Positions 28,172-37,085 of a DNA stretch of 64,000 nucleotides are shown piece by piece. Each line of letters opens with the position of its first letter. Position 1 is the stretch's first letter. Position numbers and translations under genes: made by a program. Under the pieces are notes generated by a model that was given only the letters and a program-made list of their open reading frames with translations, ran no database searches and was not told the DNA's origin. This stretch comes from Pseudomonas sp. 7SR1 (GTDB lineage Bacteria; Pseudomonadota; Gammaproteobacteria; Pseudomonadales; Pseudomonadaceae), in assembly GCF_900156465.1 (NCBI RefSeq), contig NZ_LT707064.1, positions 2,388,501-2,452,500 on the forward strand. The letters run 5' to 3'.

Positions 28172-29509
28172 ATGACTTTCGCCACCCTTGGCCTGATCGA
28201 ACCCTTGCTGCGCGCCCTCGAGACGCTCGGTTACCAGACCCCGACCCCGGTGCAGGCCCAGGCCATGCCGGCCGTGCTGGCCGGACGCGACCTGATGGCC
28301 GCGGCCCAGACCGGCACCGGCAAGACTGCCGGGTTCGCAGTGCCCTTGTTGCAGTTGCTGACCACTGAGGGGCCGAAAGTCGCTTCCAATTCCGTGCGCG
28401 CACTGATCCTGGTGCCGACCCGTGAATTGGCCGAGCAGGTTCACGAAAGCGTTCGCCAGTACGCCCAGCACCTGCCGCTGAGCACCTACGCGGTGTACGG
28501 CGGCGTGAGCATCAACCCGCAGATGATGAAGCTGCGCCGGGGCGTCGACCTGCTGGTCGCCACGCCGGGTCGCCTGCTCGACCTGTTCCGGCAGAACGCG
28601 CTGAAGTTCAACCAGTTGCAGACCCTGGTGCTGGACGAGGCCGATCGCATGCTGGACCTGGGGTTTTCCGAGGAACTGGCAAATATCTACAAGGCATTGC
28701 CGAAAAAGCGCCAGACGCTGCTGTTCTCGGCCACGTTCTCCGATGCGATCCGCCTGCTGGCCGGGCAGATGCTCAACGATCCGCTGAGCATCGAAGTCAG
28801 TCCGCGCAACGTGGCCGCCAATACCGTCAAGCAATGGGTGGTGACGGTGGACAAGAAGCGCAAGCCGGAACTGTTCGTGCACCTGATGCGCAAGAACAAG
28901 TGGAAACAGGTGCTGGTGTTCGCCAAGACCCGCAACGGGGTCGATGCGTTGGTGGAGAAACTCCAGGGCCTGGGCGTCAACGCCGATGGCATCCACGGCG
29001 ACAAGCCCCAGGCTACCCGGCAACGGGCGCTGGACCGTTTCAAGCTGGGCGAGATCCAGATCCTGGTGGCCACGGACGTGGCGGCCCGTGGACTGGATAT
29101 CGAAGACCTGCCGCTGGTGGTGAACTTCGACCTGCCCATCGTTGCCGAGGACTACATCCACCGTATCGGCCGTACCGGCCGGGCGGGCTCCACCGGGGAA
29201 GCGATTTCCCTGGTGTGCGCCGATGAGGTGAATCTGTTGTCGGCCATCGAGATGCTGACACGCCAGGCCTTGTCGCGCCGGATGGAGCCGGATTTCGAGC
29301 CTGAGCACCGGGTGCCGGATACCGATGCCAGTGGCCAGGTCATCAAGAAGCCGAAAAAGCCGAAGAAACCGAAGGCCTCGGGCGGCGGTGGCAAGCGCAA
29401 CCTGGGCAAGTGGGTCGACAGCGGCGACTCGGCGCCTGTGGAGCCGTCGATCAAGCCAGTGCGAAAAGTGCCGGTGTTCAATACCGGGCCGCGTAAGCGC
29501 AAGCCTTGA
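28172..29509 (+). CDS. rhlE: DEAD-box RNA helicase RhlE
   Basis: A 445-residue ATP-dependent RNA helicase. All core motifs are present: Q motif region (YQTPTPVQAQAMP), AAQTGTGKT, PTRELAEQ, VLDEADRMLD, SATF, ATDVAARGLDI and HRIGRTGRAG. The tail after residue 380 is basic and of low complexity, with lysine-proline triplets and a Gly4 run, typical of RhlE proteins that bind RNA through the tail. Synteny suggests the RhlE1 type of P. aeruginosa (from memory). It ends just before a REPIN. Confidence 0.9.
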   Translation: MTFATLGLIEPLLRALETLGYQTPTPVQAQAMPAVLAGRDLMAAAQTGTGKTAGFAVPLLQLLTTEGPKVASNSVRALILVPTRELAEQVHESVRQYAQHLPLSTYAVYGGVSINPQMMKLRRGVDLLVATPGRLLDLFRQNALKFNQLQTLVLDEADRMLDLGFSEELANIYKALPKKRQTLLFSATFSDAIRLLAGQMLNDPLSIEVSPRNVAANTVKQWVVTVDKKRKPELFVHLMRKNKWKQVLVFAKTRNGVDALVEKLQGLGVNADGIHGDKPQATRQRALDRFKLGEIQILVATDVAARGLDIEDLPLVVNFDLPIVAEDYIHRIGRTGRAGSTGEAISLVCADEVNLLSAIEMLTRQALSRRMEPDFEPEHRVPDTDASGQVIKKPKKPKKPKASGGGGKRNLGKWVDSGDSAPVEPSIKPVRKVPVFNTGPRKRKP

Positions 29510-29530
29510 TGTGCTTTGTCTGGTAGATCG

Positions 29531-29603
29531 CTATCGCGAGCAGGCTCGCTCCCACAGGGATCGCATACGCCGTCGAACTGTGGGAGCGAGCCTGTTCGCG
29601 ATG
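29531..29603. repeat. REPIN-like palindromic repeat pair
   Basis: CTATCGCGAGCAGGCTCGCT and the inverted copy GGGAGCGAGCCTGTTCGCGA lie between the convergent rhlE and flavoprotein genes. Confidence 0.75.
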
Positions 29604-29617
29604 GGCGCGTCGCGGTA

Positions 29618-30859
29618 TCAATTCTTGCGCTGTAGCCACTCCAATATCCCCAACCCCGCTGCCCGGCCGCTGGCAAAACAGGCCGTCAGCAAGTAGCCGC
29701 CGGTCGGCGCTTCCCAGTCGAGCATTTCCCCGGCGCAGAACACACCGGGTATCCGCTTGAGCATCAGGCGTTCGTCCAGGGCTTCGAATGCCACGCCACC
29801 GGCACTGCTGATGGCCTCGTCCAGTGGACGGGGTTTTACCAGGGTGACGGGCAGAGCCTTGATGGCCTGGGCCAGGCGTGCCGGGTCAGCGAAGCATTCG
29901 GCGGGCGTAAGTTCGCGCAACAGCGCGGCCTTGAGCCCGTCGATCCCCAACTGACTGTGCAAGTGCTTGGCCATCGAGCGTGAACCGCGAGGTTTGCTCA
30001 GGGCCTGCTGGATCTTATCCACAGGTCGGCCCGGCAACAGGTCCAGATGAAGGGTCGCGCTGCCGTGTTGGTTGATCGCTTCGCGAATCGGTGCCGACAG
30101 GGCATAGATCAGGCTGCCTTCGATGCCGGTGGCGGTGATCACGCATTCGCCGAGGCGCGGTAGATCGTCGTTCAAACCGATGGCGATGTTTTTCAGCGGA
30201 GCGCCGGCGAATTTGCTGATCATCAGATCGCTCCAGGCCTGCACGTCGAATCCGCAATTGCTCGGTTGCAGTGGCGCAAGGGTGACACCGCGCTGTTCCA
30301 GGGGCAGCATCCAGGCGCCATCGGAGCCCAGGCGCGACCAACTGCCACCGCCCAACGCCAGCAGTGTCGCATCGGGCAAGAGGGTCTTTTCGCCGTCCGG
30401 GGCGGTTACGCGCAGGCTGCCGTCGGGGTTCCAGCCCAGCCAGCGATGGCGGGTATGAATCATCACCCCGGCATCGCGCAGGCGCTTGAGCCAGGCGCGC
30501 AACAGGGGGGCAGCCTTCATGTCGGTGGGAAACACACGGCCCGAGCTGCCGACGAAGGTGTCGATGCCCAGGCCGTGGATCCACCTGCACAGCTCATCGG
30601 CCCCGAAGGCCCGCAGCAAGGGGGCAAGGTTCGGCGCGCGTTCGGCGTAGCGGGACAGAAAGGCCGGGAAAGCTTCCGAGTGGGTGATGTTCATACCGCC
30701 GACACCGGCTAGCAGGAACTTCCTGCCCACCGAGGGCATGCCGTCGTACAGGTCGACCCGGACGCCGGCCTGGCTCAACACCTCGGCCGCCATCAGGCCG
30801 GCGGGGCCACCGCCGATGATGGCAATGTTGGGTGTGTCGGATTGGGGGGCTTGGGTCAT
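29618..30859 (-). CDS. TIGR03862 family flavoprotein
   Basis: A 413-residue FAD protein of the HI0933/TIGR03862 type. The N-terminal Rossmann motif is AIIGGGPAGLMAAEVLSQAG, and the family-specific GRKFLLAGVGGMNITHSE follows near residue 60. The C-terminal FAD motif is GVFCAGEMLDWEAPTGGY. The reaction is unknown; a reductase role is inferred only from the fold. The start is ATG at 30859; a frame to 30904 adds a non-conserved leader. Confidence 0.86.
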   Translation of the reverse strand: MTQAPQSDTPNIAIIGGGPAGLMAAEVLSQAGVRVDLYDGMPSVGRKFLLAGVGGMNITHSEAFPAFLSRYAERAPNLAPLLRAFGADELCRWIHGLGIDTFVGSSGRVFPTDMKAAPLLRAWLKRLRDAGVMIHTRHRWLGWNPDGSLRVTAPDGEKTLLPDATLLALGGGSWSRLGSDGAWMLPLEQRGVTLAPLQPSNCGFDVQAWSDLMISKFAGAPLKNIAIGLNDDLPRLGECVITATGIEGSLIYALSAPIREAINQHGSATLHLDLLPGRPVDKIQQALSKPRGSRSMAKHLHSQLGIDGLKAALLRELTPAECFADPARLAQAIKALPVTLVKPRPLDEAISSAGGVAFEALDERLMLKRIPGVFCAGEMLDWEAPTGGYLLTACFASGRAAGLGILEWLQRKN

Positions 30860-30978
30860 GGCGATTGGTGAGGCTGGGGAATAAGCCGCGCATTCTATCA
30901 GCACAGACCCTTGTGGGAGCGGGCTTGTACTGGGTGTTCTCGGGAGGCGTGATCAAAAAGTAGCCAGGCGTGCGCAAG

Positions 30979-31000
30979 CTACAGGCGACATAGCCTGTAG
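30979..31000. terminator. Perfect 8-bp hairpin downstream of the deacetylase gene
   Basis: CTACAGGC and GCCTGTAG flank a 6-nt loop, 63 bp past the stop of the minus-strand deacetylase gene. On that strand a T5 run follows about 20 nt later, so termination is possible but not certain. Confidence 0.35.
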
Positions 31001-31062
31001 ATCATTTCACTCAGGTTATCCACAGGCCGCTCCACAGGCATTGTGGGTAACGCGCCCAGCAT

Positions 31063-31983
31063 TCAATGACAGCCTGATGACACCCAGACCTTTTGTGCGC
31101 TGTGGTGCAGGATGCCATGGCGTCGGGCGAGGGCCTTGCGGTCCTTGCTGTAGCCGCCACCGATCACGCCGACCACCGGGATGTCGCGTCCCAGGCAGTG
31201 GCGCATCACGCTTTCGTCACGGGCGGCGAGGCCTTCGTCGGTCAGCTTCAGGTAGCCGAGGGCATCGTCCTTGTGCACATCGACGCCGGCGTCGTACAGC
31301 ACCAGGTCCGGCTGGTAGAGCGGCAGCAGATAATTGAGGGCGTCGTCCACCACGCTCAGGTACGCGGCATCTCCCATTCCCATCGGCAGCGGGATGTCCC
31401 AGTCGCTGTGGGCCTTGCGGGCCGGAAAATTCTTTTCGCAGTGCAAGGAAACTGTTACCGCGTCCGGCGTGTCATGGAGTATTCGAGCCGTTCCGTCACC
31501 CTGGTGCACATCGCAGTCGAAGATCAGTACCCGCGAGACGCGACCGCTGGCCAGGAAATAACGACTGATGACCGCCAGGTCGTTGAAAATGCAGAAGCCG
31601 GCCGGGTGATCGTAATGGGCGTGGTGGGTGCCGCCGGCCAGATGACAGGCCAGTCCGTGTTCCAGAGCCTGTTCGGCCGCCAGCAGCGAACCGCCCACGG
31701 CGCGTACCGTGCGGCGGGCCAGGGCTTCGCTCCAGGGCAGGCCGAGCCGCCGTTGGTCTTCCCGAGACAACTCGCCCCCCATGTAGCGTTCGATATAGGC
31801 GCGGTCATGGGCCAGGGCCAGGATCTGCGGCGGACACAGGGACGGGCGCAACAGGTCCGCGTCGCGGGTCAGGCCGCTGTCCACCAGGTGATCGCGCAAC
31901 AGGCGAAATTTGTCCATGGGAAAACGGTGTTCCGCCGGAAATTCGGGGCTGTAGTCTTCGTGATAGATCAGTGGCAGTGACAT
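31063..31983 (-). CDS. Histone-deacetylase-like amidohydrolase
   Basis: A 306-residue zinc-dependent deacetylase of the HDAC/acetylpolyamine amidohydrolase superfamily. Zinc and catalytic motifs are HYDHPAGFCIFNDLAV, IFDCDVHQGDGT and YDAGVDVHKDD, with GVIGGGYSKD near the end. Substrates of bacterial members include acetylated polyamines and proteins; which one applies here is not visible. The start is ATG at 31983 (MSLPLIYHEDYSPEFP). It diverges from the GNAT gene over 73 bp. Confidence 0.88.
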   Translation of the reverse strand: MSLPLIYHEDYSPEFPAEHRFPMDKFRLLRDHLVDSGLTRDADLLRPSLCPPQILALAHDRAYIERYMGGELSREDQRRLGLPWSEALARRTVRAVGGSLLAAEQALEHGLACHLAGGTHHAHYDHPAGFCIFNDLAVISRYFLASGRVSRVLIFDCDVHQGDGTARILHDTPDAVTVSLHCEKNFPARKAHSDWDIPLPMGMGDAAYLSVVDDALNYLLPLYQPDLVLYDAGVDVHKDDALGYLKLTDEGLAARDESVMRHCLGRDIPVVGVIGGGYSKDRKALARRHGILHHSAQKVWVSSGCH

Positions 31984-32056
31984 GGGTGTTTTCGGCGGCA
32001 ATTGAGCAATGAATCCTACCAGCGATGTAGACTCTGAGCATGGAAAGGGAGTGAAG

Positions 32057-32626
32057 ATGGAGCTGATACTGGAACTGGAAAGCCCGCGACTGTTGTTGCG
32101 GCAATGGCGCGACGAGGACCTGCCGGAATTCGCCGCCATGTCCGCCGACCCGCAAGTGATGCGCTATTTTCCGGCGCCCCTGAGTCGGCTGGAAAGCGCC
32201 GCGCTGATCGGCCGGGTGCGGGGCCATTTCGCCGAGCACGGCTTTGGCTTGTGGGCCCTGGAGCGCAAGGACACCGGCGCCTTCATCGGGTTTACCGGCC
32301 TGGGCGTGGTCGGGTTCGACGCCCATTTCACGCCCGCCATCGAGATCGGCTGGCGCCTGGCCCGGGAGCATTGGGGCCTGGGCTATGCCAGTGAGGCGGC
32401 CTGGACGGCGCTGCGATGTGGGTTCGACCAGTTACAGCTGGAGGAGGTGGTGGCATTCACCGCCGTGGATAACCTGCCGTCGCAGAAAGTCATGCAGGCC
32501 ATCGGCATGCACCATGACCCGGCCGATGATTTCGAGCATCCAAAACTCGCGGTCGGTCATCCATTGCGTCACCATGTGCTTTATCGCATCAATCGCGAGC
32601 AGTGGCTGGAAACCCTGCACGGTTAG
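32057..32626 (+). CDS. GNAT family N-acetyltransferase (RimJ/RimL type)
   Basis: A 189-residue acetyltransferase. The acceptor-side N-terminus LILELESPRLLLRQWRDEDL and the acetyl-CoA loop AREHWGLGYASEAAWTALR are typical of the RimJ/RimL branch. FTAVDNLPSQKVMQAIGMH closes the fold. The substrate is unknown. I chose the ATG at 32057 behind GGGAG; a GTG 6 bp upstream is also possible. Confidence 0.85.
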   Translation: MELILELESPRLLLRQWRDEDLPEFAAMSADPQVMRYFPAPLSRLESAALIGRVRGHFAEHGFGLWALERKDTGAFIGFTGLGVVGFDAHFTPAIEIGWRLAREHWGLGYASEAAWTALRCGFDQLQLEEVVAFTAVDNLPSQKVMQAIGMHHDPADDFEHPKLAVGHPLRHHVLYRINREQWLETLHG

Positions 32627-32729
32627 CCGACACGGACGTTTACAATGCCCGCCAGAGTGGCCCGGGCCAACAATCGATCCACCGCCGCAGCACAGACTGC
32701 GCGGTATGTGCTGTGTGAGGAAAGTCTGA

Positions 32730-33599
32730 ATGAGCCACGTGTTGGAAGATCTGGTCGACCTGCTGACCCTGGAACCGATCGAAGAAAACCTGTTTCGCGG
32801 TCGTAGCCAGGACCTGGGGTTCCGTCAGTTGTTCGGCGGCCAGGTGCTGGGCCAGTCGCTTTCGGCCGCCAGCCAGACCGTGGAAGAAGCGCGCCATGTG
32901 CATTCGATGCATGGCTATTTCCTGCGCCCCGGCGACGCGGCGTTGCCTGTGGTCTACCAGGTGGACCGGGTGCGTGACGGCGGCAGTTTCAGTACCCGTC
33001 GGGTCACGGCGATCCAGAAGGGCAATCCCATATTCACCTGCAGCGCCTCGTTCCAGTACGACGAGCAGGGCTTCGAACACCAGAGCACCATGCCCCAGGT
33101 GGTGGGGCCGGAAAACCTGCCGTCCGAACTGGAACTGACCCAGCAGCGCGCGCACCTGCTGCCCGAGCACATGCGCGAAAAACTGCTGTGCCCCAAGCCG
33201 ATCGAAGTGCGCCCGGTCACCGAGAAAGACCCCTACAACCCGCAACCGGCCGATCCGATCAAATACGTGTGGTTCCGGGCCGATGGCGCCCTGGCGGACT
33301 CGCCGGCCCTGCACAAGTACCTGCTGGCCTATGCCTCGGATTTCGGTTTGCTGACCACCTCGATGCTGCCCCATGGCCGGTCGGTGTGGCAGAAGGATAT
33401 GCAGGTCGCCAGCCTCGATCACGCTCTCTGGTTCCATGCCGATCTGCGCGCCGACGACTGGCTGCTCTATGCCATGGATAGCCCCTGGGCCGGTAATTCC
33501 CGCGGGTTCTCCCGCGGCAGCGTGTTCAACCGCGCCGGGCAGCTGGTGGCCTCGGTGACCCAGGAAGGCCTGATCCGTCATCGCAAGGACTGGGCATGA
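32730..33599 (+). CDS. tesB: Acyl-CoA thioesterase II
   Basis: A 289-residue double-hotdog thioesterase releasing fatty acids from acyl-CoA. The first hotdog has FGGQVLGQSLSAASQTV, and the second has the catalytic region ASLDHALWFHADLRADDWLL and ASVTQEGLIR (aspartate and glutamine of the TesB triad). Length matches E. coli TesB. The stop overlaps the HAD gene start as ATGA, so the two are translationally coupled. Confidence 0.93.
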   Translation: MSHVLEDLVDLLTLEPIEENLFRGRSQDLGFRQLFGGQVLGQSLSAASQTVEEARHVHSMHGYFLRPGDAALPVVYQVDRVRDGGSFSTRRVTAIQKGNPIFTCSASFQYDEQGFEHQSTMPQVVGPENLPSELELTQQRAHLLPEHMREKLLCPKPIEVRPVTEKDPYNPQPADPIKYVWFRADGALADSPALHKYLLAYASDFGLLTTSMLPHGRSVWQKDMQVASLDHALWFHADLRADDWLLYAMDSPWAGNSRGFSRGSVFNRAGQLVASVTQEGLIRHRKDWA

Positions 33600-34189
33600 G
33601 CCTGGCCGATGTGCGCCACTGGGTATTCGACATGGACGGCACGCTGACCGTCGCGGTGCATGATTTCGCGGCGATTCGCGTGGCCCTGGCGATTCCTCCC
33701 GAGGACGACATCCTGACGCACCTGGCGGCGTTGCCGGCGGACGAAGCCGCGGCCAAGCATGCCTGGCTGCTGGAGCACGAGCGAGACCTGGCGCTGGGCT
33801 CGCGGCCCGCCCCCGGCGCGGTCGAGCTGGTGCGCGAACTGGCCGGGCGTGGCTATCGCCTGGGAATCCTGACTCGCAATGCCCGGGAGTTGGCCCATGT
33901 GACCCTCGAAGCCATCGGCCTGGCCGACTGTTTCGCCGTGGAGGACGTGCTGGGGCGTGACGAGGCACCGCCCAAGCCGCATCCCGGTGGCCTGTTGAAG
34001 CTGGCCGAGGCCTGGCGCGTCGCGCCCGAGGCGATGGTGATGGTGGGCGATTACCGCTTCGACCTGGACTGCGGCCGCGCTGCGGGCGCACGGACGGTGC
34101 TGGTGAACCTGCCGGACAATCCTTGGCCGGAGTTGGCTGACTGGCATGCGCGCGATTGTTTCGAGTTGCAGCGCCTGCTTTTGGCTTGA
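33596..34189 (+). CDS. HAD family hydrolase (phosphatase)
   Basis: A 197-residue HAD-superfamily phosphatase with motif I VFDMDGTLT, motif II LTRN, motif III lysine in KPHPGGL and motif IV VGDYRFDLDCG. It resembles the Gph/YniC-like group; the substrate is unknown. It overlaps tesB by 4 bp. It is the last gene of the block syntenic with P. aeruginosa before the gene order changes. Confidence 0.87.
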   Translation: MSLADVRHWVFDMDGTLTVAVHDFAAIRVALAIPPEDDILTHLAALPADEAAAKHAWLLEHERDLALGSRPAPGAVELVRELAGRGYRLGILTRNARELAHVTLEAIGLADCFAVEDVLGRDEAPPKPHPGGLLKLAEAWRVAPEAMVMVGDYRFDLDCGRAAGARTVLVNLPDNPWPELADWHARDCFELQRLLLA

Positions 34190-34210
34190 GGAGGGCGGTC
34201 TCCTCGAGAC

Positions 34211-35158
34211 TCACTGCCCGAACAACACCTTCAGTCCCTCAGGCGAGGTCAGCATCCCATCGCCGTCATGCCCCACCCCGGGTACTTCGATCAGCCGCTG
34301 GTTCAGGCCAACGGGATGACGTCGGGTCAGATAGTCGAAGAAGAAGTGCCCGCGCAGCAGGCGATACGGGCCCTGGGTCTGGGCCTCGCAGCCTTTGTCC
34401 AGCGCCGGATGCTCCGGGTCGGTGTCCTGCTGTCCCAACAGATAGACGATGTCGCGTTTGATGTAGTGCTCTTCCAGCTGGGCGGGCGTCTGCCCGGCGG
34501 CATAGGCGGGCAAGTTCTGCAGGCCATATTTCCACTGGTCGAAGCCGGGGCAGCTGGCGGGGGCGAAGGCCATGGGCCGTTGCGCATCGAAATAGGCATA
34601 GGAAGACGGGTTGGCGACGACGAAGCGCGGGGAAATCCGGAACGGCCCCCGGGCGAGCAGGGCGTAGCGCTGGACCACCTGGGCCCCGCCGGAATGACCT
34701 GCGATGACGATCTCCTTCACGTCGGGAAACTGCTGCCGGTCACTGACCCGGGCCACGATGTCGTCGAGCACCTGGAAGGAGCTCAGCGGATGCGGCCCCG
34801 TGGACAAGCCGCCGGCCATCCATTCATTGCCTTGCCAGCGCAGGAGTTCGGCGGGCAGTTGGTGGCGCAGCACATCCTGTTCGTTGAGAAACTGCGGGGC
34901 GATGATCAAGGTCGTGGCCAGTTGCCCGGCCTGCCCGGCGGCTTTTTCGGCGCTGTGCAGATAGGTCTCGGCATTGCGCAGCCGGCCGTGGACGATGATC
35001 AGCACCCGTTGGATGGAGGCCGGAGGCGGGCCCACGGCCACGACCATGGCGCCCCCCTTGAGTTGCAGTCGCCCTTGAGCGACTGCGTGCACGGCGTGTT
35101 CGTCTGCCTGGGCGAGGGTGCCGCTCAGCACCAGCGCGATCAATGCGATCCACTTCAT
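34211..35158 (-). CDS. Secreted alpha/beta-fold hydrolase
   Basis: A 315-residue protein with a signal peptide (MKWIALIALVLSGTLAQA) and an alpha/beta-hydrolase core. The nucleophile serine lies in IAGHSGGAQVVQ, and the likely catalytic histidine in VPGVGHDGDGM near the C-terminus. It is probably periplasmic; the substrate is unknown. It starts directly after the stop of the metallopeptidase gene with no gap, so its ribosome site lies inside that gene. Confidence 0.82.
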   Translation of the reverse strand: MKWIALIALVLSGTLAQADEHAVHAVAQGRLQLKGGAMVVAVGPPPASIQRVLIIVHGRLRNAETYLHSAEKAAGQAGQLATTLIIAPQFLNEQDVLRHQLPAELLRWQGNEWMAGGLSTGPHPLSSFQVLDDIVARVSDRQQFPDVKEIVIAGHSGGAQVVQRYALLARGPFRISPRFVVANPSSYAYFDAQRPMAFAPASCPGFDQWKYGLQNLPAYAAGQTPAQLEEHYIKRDIVYLLGQQDTDPEHPALDKGCEAQTQGPYRLLRGHFFFDYLTRRHPVGLNQRLIEVPGVGHDGDGMLTSPEGLKVLFGQ

Positions 35159-36043
35159 CTACAGGTTTTTCGCCGCGAAGGTGTCGCACTGGCTGACCTG
35201 GCCCTGGGCGAACCCGGCCTTGAACCAGCGCACCCGTTGCGCCGATGTGCCGTGGGTGAAGGAATCCGGTACCACGCGGCCCTGGCCTTGCTGCTGCAAT
35301 CGGTCATCGCCGATGGCATTGGCGGCGTTCAAGGCTTCCTCGACGTCTCCCGGCTCAAGCCAGTTCAGGCGCTTTTGCGCATGGTTGGCCCAGACGCCTG
35401 CCAGGCAATCGGCTTGCAATTCCTGACGCACCAGCAGACCGCCGTCCCCTTCCATCTGCCGACCTTGCTGGCGGGCTTCCTGGATTTTCGCCGACACCCC
35501 CAGCAGCGTCTGTACGTGGTGTCCGACTTCATGGGCGATGACATAGGCCTGGGCGAAGTCGCCGGCGGCCGCAAAGCGCTGGGACATTTCCTTGAAGAAA
35601 CTCATGTCCAGGTAGACCTGCCGGTCCGCCGGGCAATAGAACGGGCCGGTGGCCGAGGACGCCAGGCCGCAGGCCGAATTGACCCGACCGCTGAATAGCA
35701 CCAGCTTGGGTTGCTGGTATTGCCGCCCGGCCTGCTGGAACACCTGGCCCCAGGTGTCTTCGGTGTCGCCGAGGATCGAGCGTACGAACTCCGCTTCTTC
35801 ATCGTTCGCCGGTGGCGCCTGGCGGGTCTGGGAGGAGGGTGGTGCCGTCTGGTCCATCTGTCCGGCCAGTTGTCCGAGGATCTGCATGGGGTCCTGGCCG
35901 GTGATCCAGCCGATGCCGACGATCAGCAGGACGGCCGTCAGGCTCAGTCCCTTGCCACCGCCGAAACGCATTCCGCCTGAGCTGCCCCCATCACCACGGG
36001 CGTCCACCACGTTGTCACTGCGGCGACCTTTTTTCCATAGCAT
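35159..36043 (-). CDS. YpfJ-type neutral zinc metallopeptidase
   Basis: A 294-residue KPN_02809/YpfJ family protein. It has one N-terminal membrane segment (LSLTAVLLIVGIGWITG, about residue 35) and a zinc-binding HEVGHH motif (about residue 175) within AYVIAHEVGHHVQTLLGV. The downstream EFLQADCLAGVW-like region reads LQADCLAGVWANHAQKR. It is predicted to be anchored in the inner membrane with a periplasmic domain; proteolytic activity has not been shown for most members. It is probably co-transcribed with the hydrolase gene it touches. Confidence 0.87.
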   Translation of the reverse strand: MLWKKGRRSDNVVDARGDGGSSGGMRFGGGKGLSLTAVLLIVGIGWITGQDPMQILGQLAGQMDQTAPPSSQTRQAPPANDEEAEFVRSILGDTEDTWGQVFQQAGRQYQQPKLVLFSGRVNSACGLASSATGPFYCPADRQVYLDMSFFKEMSQRFAAAGDFAQAYVIAHEVGHHVQTLLGVSAKIQEARQQGRQMEGDGGLLVRQELQADCLAGVWANHAQKRLNWLEPGDVEEALNAANAIGDDRLQQQGQGRVVPDSFTHGTSAQRVRWFKAGFAQGQVSQCDTFAAKNL

Positions 36044-36140
36044 GTGGGAATCCTCTGATTGACCGTGTGCAGAGTGTTGTCGCTGGGCAGGTTTACCGCC
36101 AGTGCTCTCTGAAGCTTTCAGGCAACCATTGCCGGTTTTG

Positions 36141-36226
36141 GTTCATCGACACGAACCTCTACCCGGTTCCAGAATTTGAATTAAACTCAGCATATTTTAG
36201 AATCGACCAATCTTTCATCTGGAACC
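36141..36226 (+). promoter_or_regulatory. Two dyads in the IclR gene leader
   Basis: GTTCATCGACACGAAC (36141-36156) is an imperfect palindrome that could be an autoregulatory IclR site. GGTTCCAGA (36165) and TCTGGAACC (36218) form a perfect 9-bp inverted repeat whose right arm ends 3 bp before the ATG at 36230, so an RNA stem could cover the ribosome site. Function is inferred from position only. Confidence 0.35.
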
Positions 36227-36229
36227 CCC

Positions 36230-37006
36230 ATGGCCGGAAGTCAAATCGAACGGGTCTTCAATGTGCTGGAAAGCCTGGCCAGTGAACCTAGAGGCTGGCC
36301 GCTCCAGGGCCTGGCCGAAGAACTGCAGATACCGAAAAGCGCCACCCACCGCCTGCTCGCCGAGCTGATGCGCCTGGGTTATGTGCGGCAGAATCCCGAG
36401 AACCTGCGTTATCACGTGTCGACCCGGCTGGTCGCCCTGGGGTTTCGCTACCTCTCCCGTAGCGGTGCCGACATCGTGCAGCCAGTGCTCGATCGTCTGG
36501 CCCGGGAAAGTGGCGAACTGGTGCGCCTGGGCGTGATCGAAGGGGATCGCCAGACCTGGATCGCCAAGTCCCAGGGCGCACGGTCCGGCTTGCGCTACGA
36601 CCCGGACATGGGCCGTGAGGCTCCGCTGTCCTATACCGCGTCGGGACATGCCTGGCTGGCGAGCATGAGCGACGTCGAGGCCCTTGGGCTGGTGGAACGC
36701 CAGGCGGCGCCGGTACCGGCACAGGTGGGGCCGAACGCTCCGCGCAGCCCGGCTGAGCTGCTCGAATACCTGCGCAAGGCCCGAGAGCAGGGGTACGCCT
36801 GTGTCGAGGAAAGCTCGGCGGTCGGTACGTCGGCCATTGCCGCCGTGGTGCGACATCCGTTGGACGGTCGGGTCGTCGGCGTGCTCAGCGTTGCAGGGCC
36901 CAGCGCGAGGATGACGCGGGCGCGGCTGCATGAACTGGCCCCGACCTTGCTGGCATTTGCCGAAGAGTTGTCGCAAGCGAGCCAGGCATCGGAGTTGTTC
37001 AGCTGA
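36230..37006 (+). CDS. IclR family transcriptional regulator
   Basis: A 258-residue regulator. An N-terminal winged helix (residues 5-65, SQIERVFNVLESLASEP, LQIPKSATHRLLAEL) is followed by an IclR effector domain (about 80-250, LSYTASGHAWLA, ESSAVGTSAIAAVV). IclR proteins often bind small aromatic or organic acids. It lies 79 bp before a DMT transporter on the same strand, its likely target or partner, and about 2 kb from the quinate/shikimate genes. Confidence 0.88.
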   Translation: MAGSQIERVFNVLESLASEPRGWPLQGLAEELQIPKSATHRLLAELMRLGYVRQNPENLRYHVSTRLVALGFRYLSRSGADIVQPVLDRLARESGELVRLGVIEGDRQTWIAKSQGARSGLRYDPDMGREAPLSYTASGHAWLASMSDVEALGLVERQAAPVPAQVGPNAPRSPAELLEYLRKAREQGYACVEESSAVGTSAIAAVVRHPLDGRVVGVLSVAGPSARMTRARLHELAPTLLAFAEELSQASQASELFS

Positions 37007-37085
37007 GTGCGTACTCGCAGGCGGGGCTCCGCATCGGCGTACCGACACGCCGTGTTTTCCATTTCACGCAACGCAGGGTATCCAC

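Noticed and set aside
31016..31024. TTATCCACA, a perfect DnaA box (also at 6265-6273)
   Set aside because: Single isolated copies without clustering, an AT-rich unwinding region or dnaA/dnaN nearby; not an origin.
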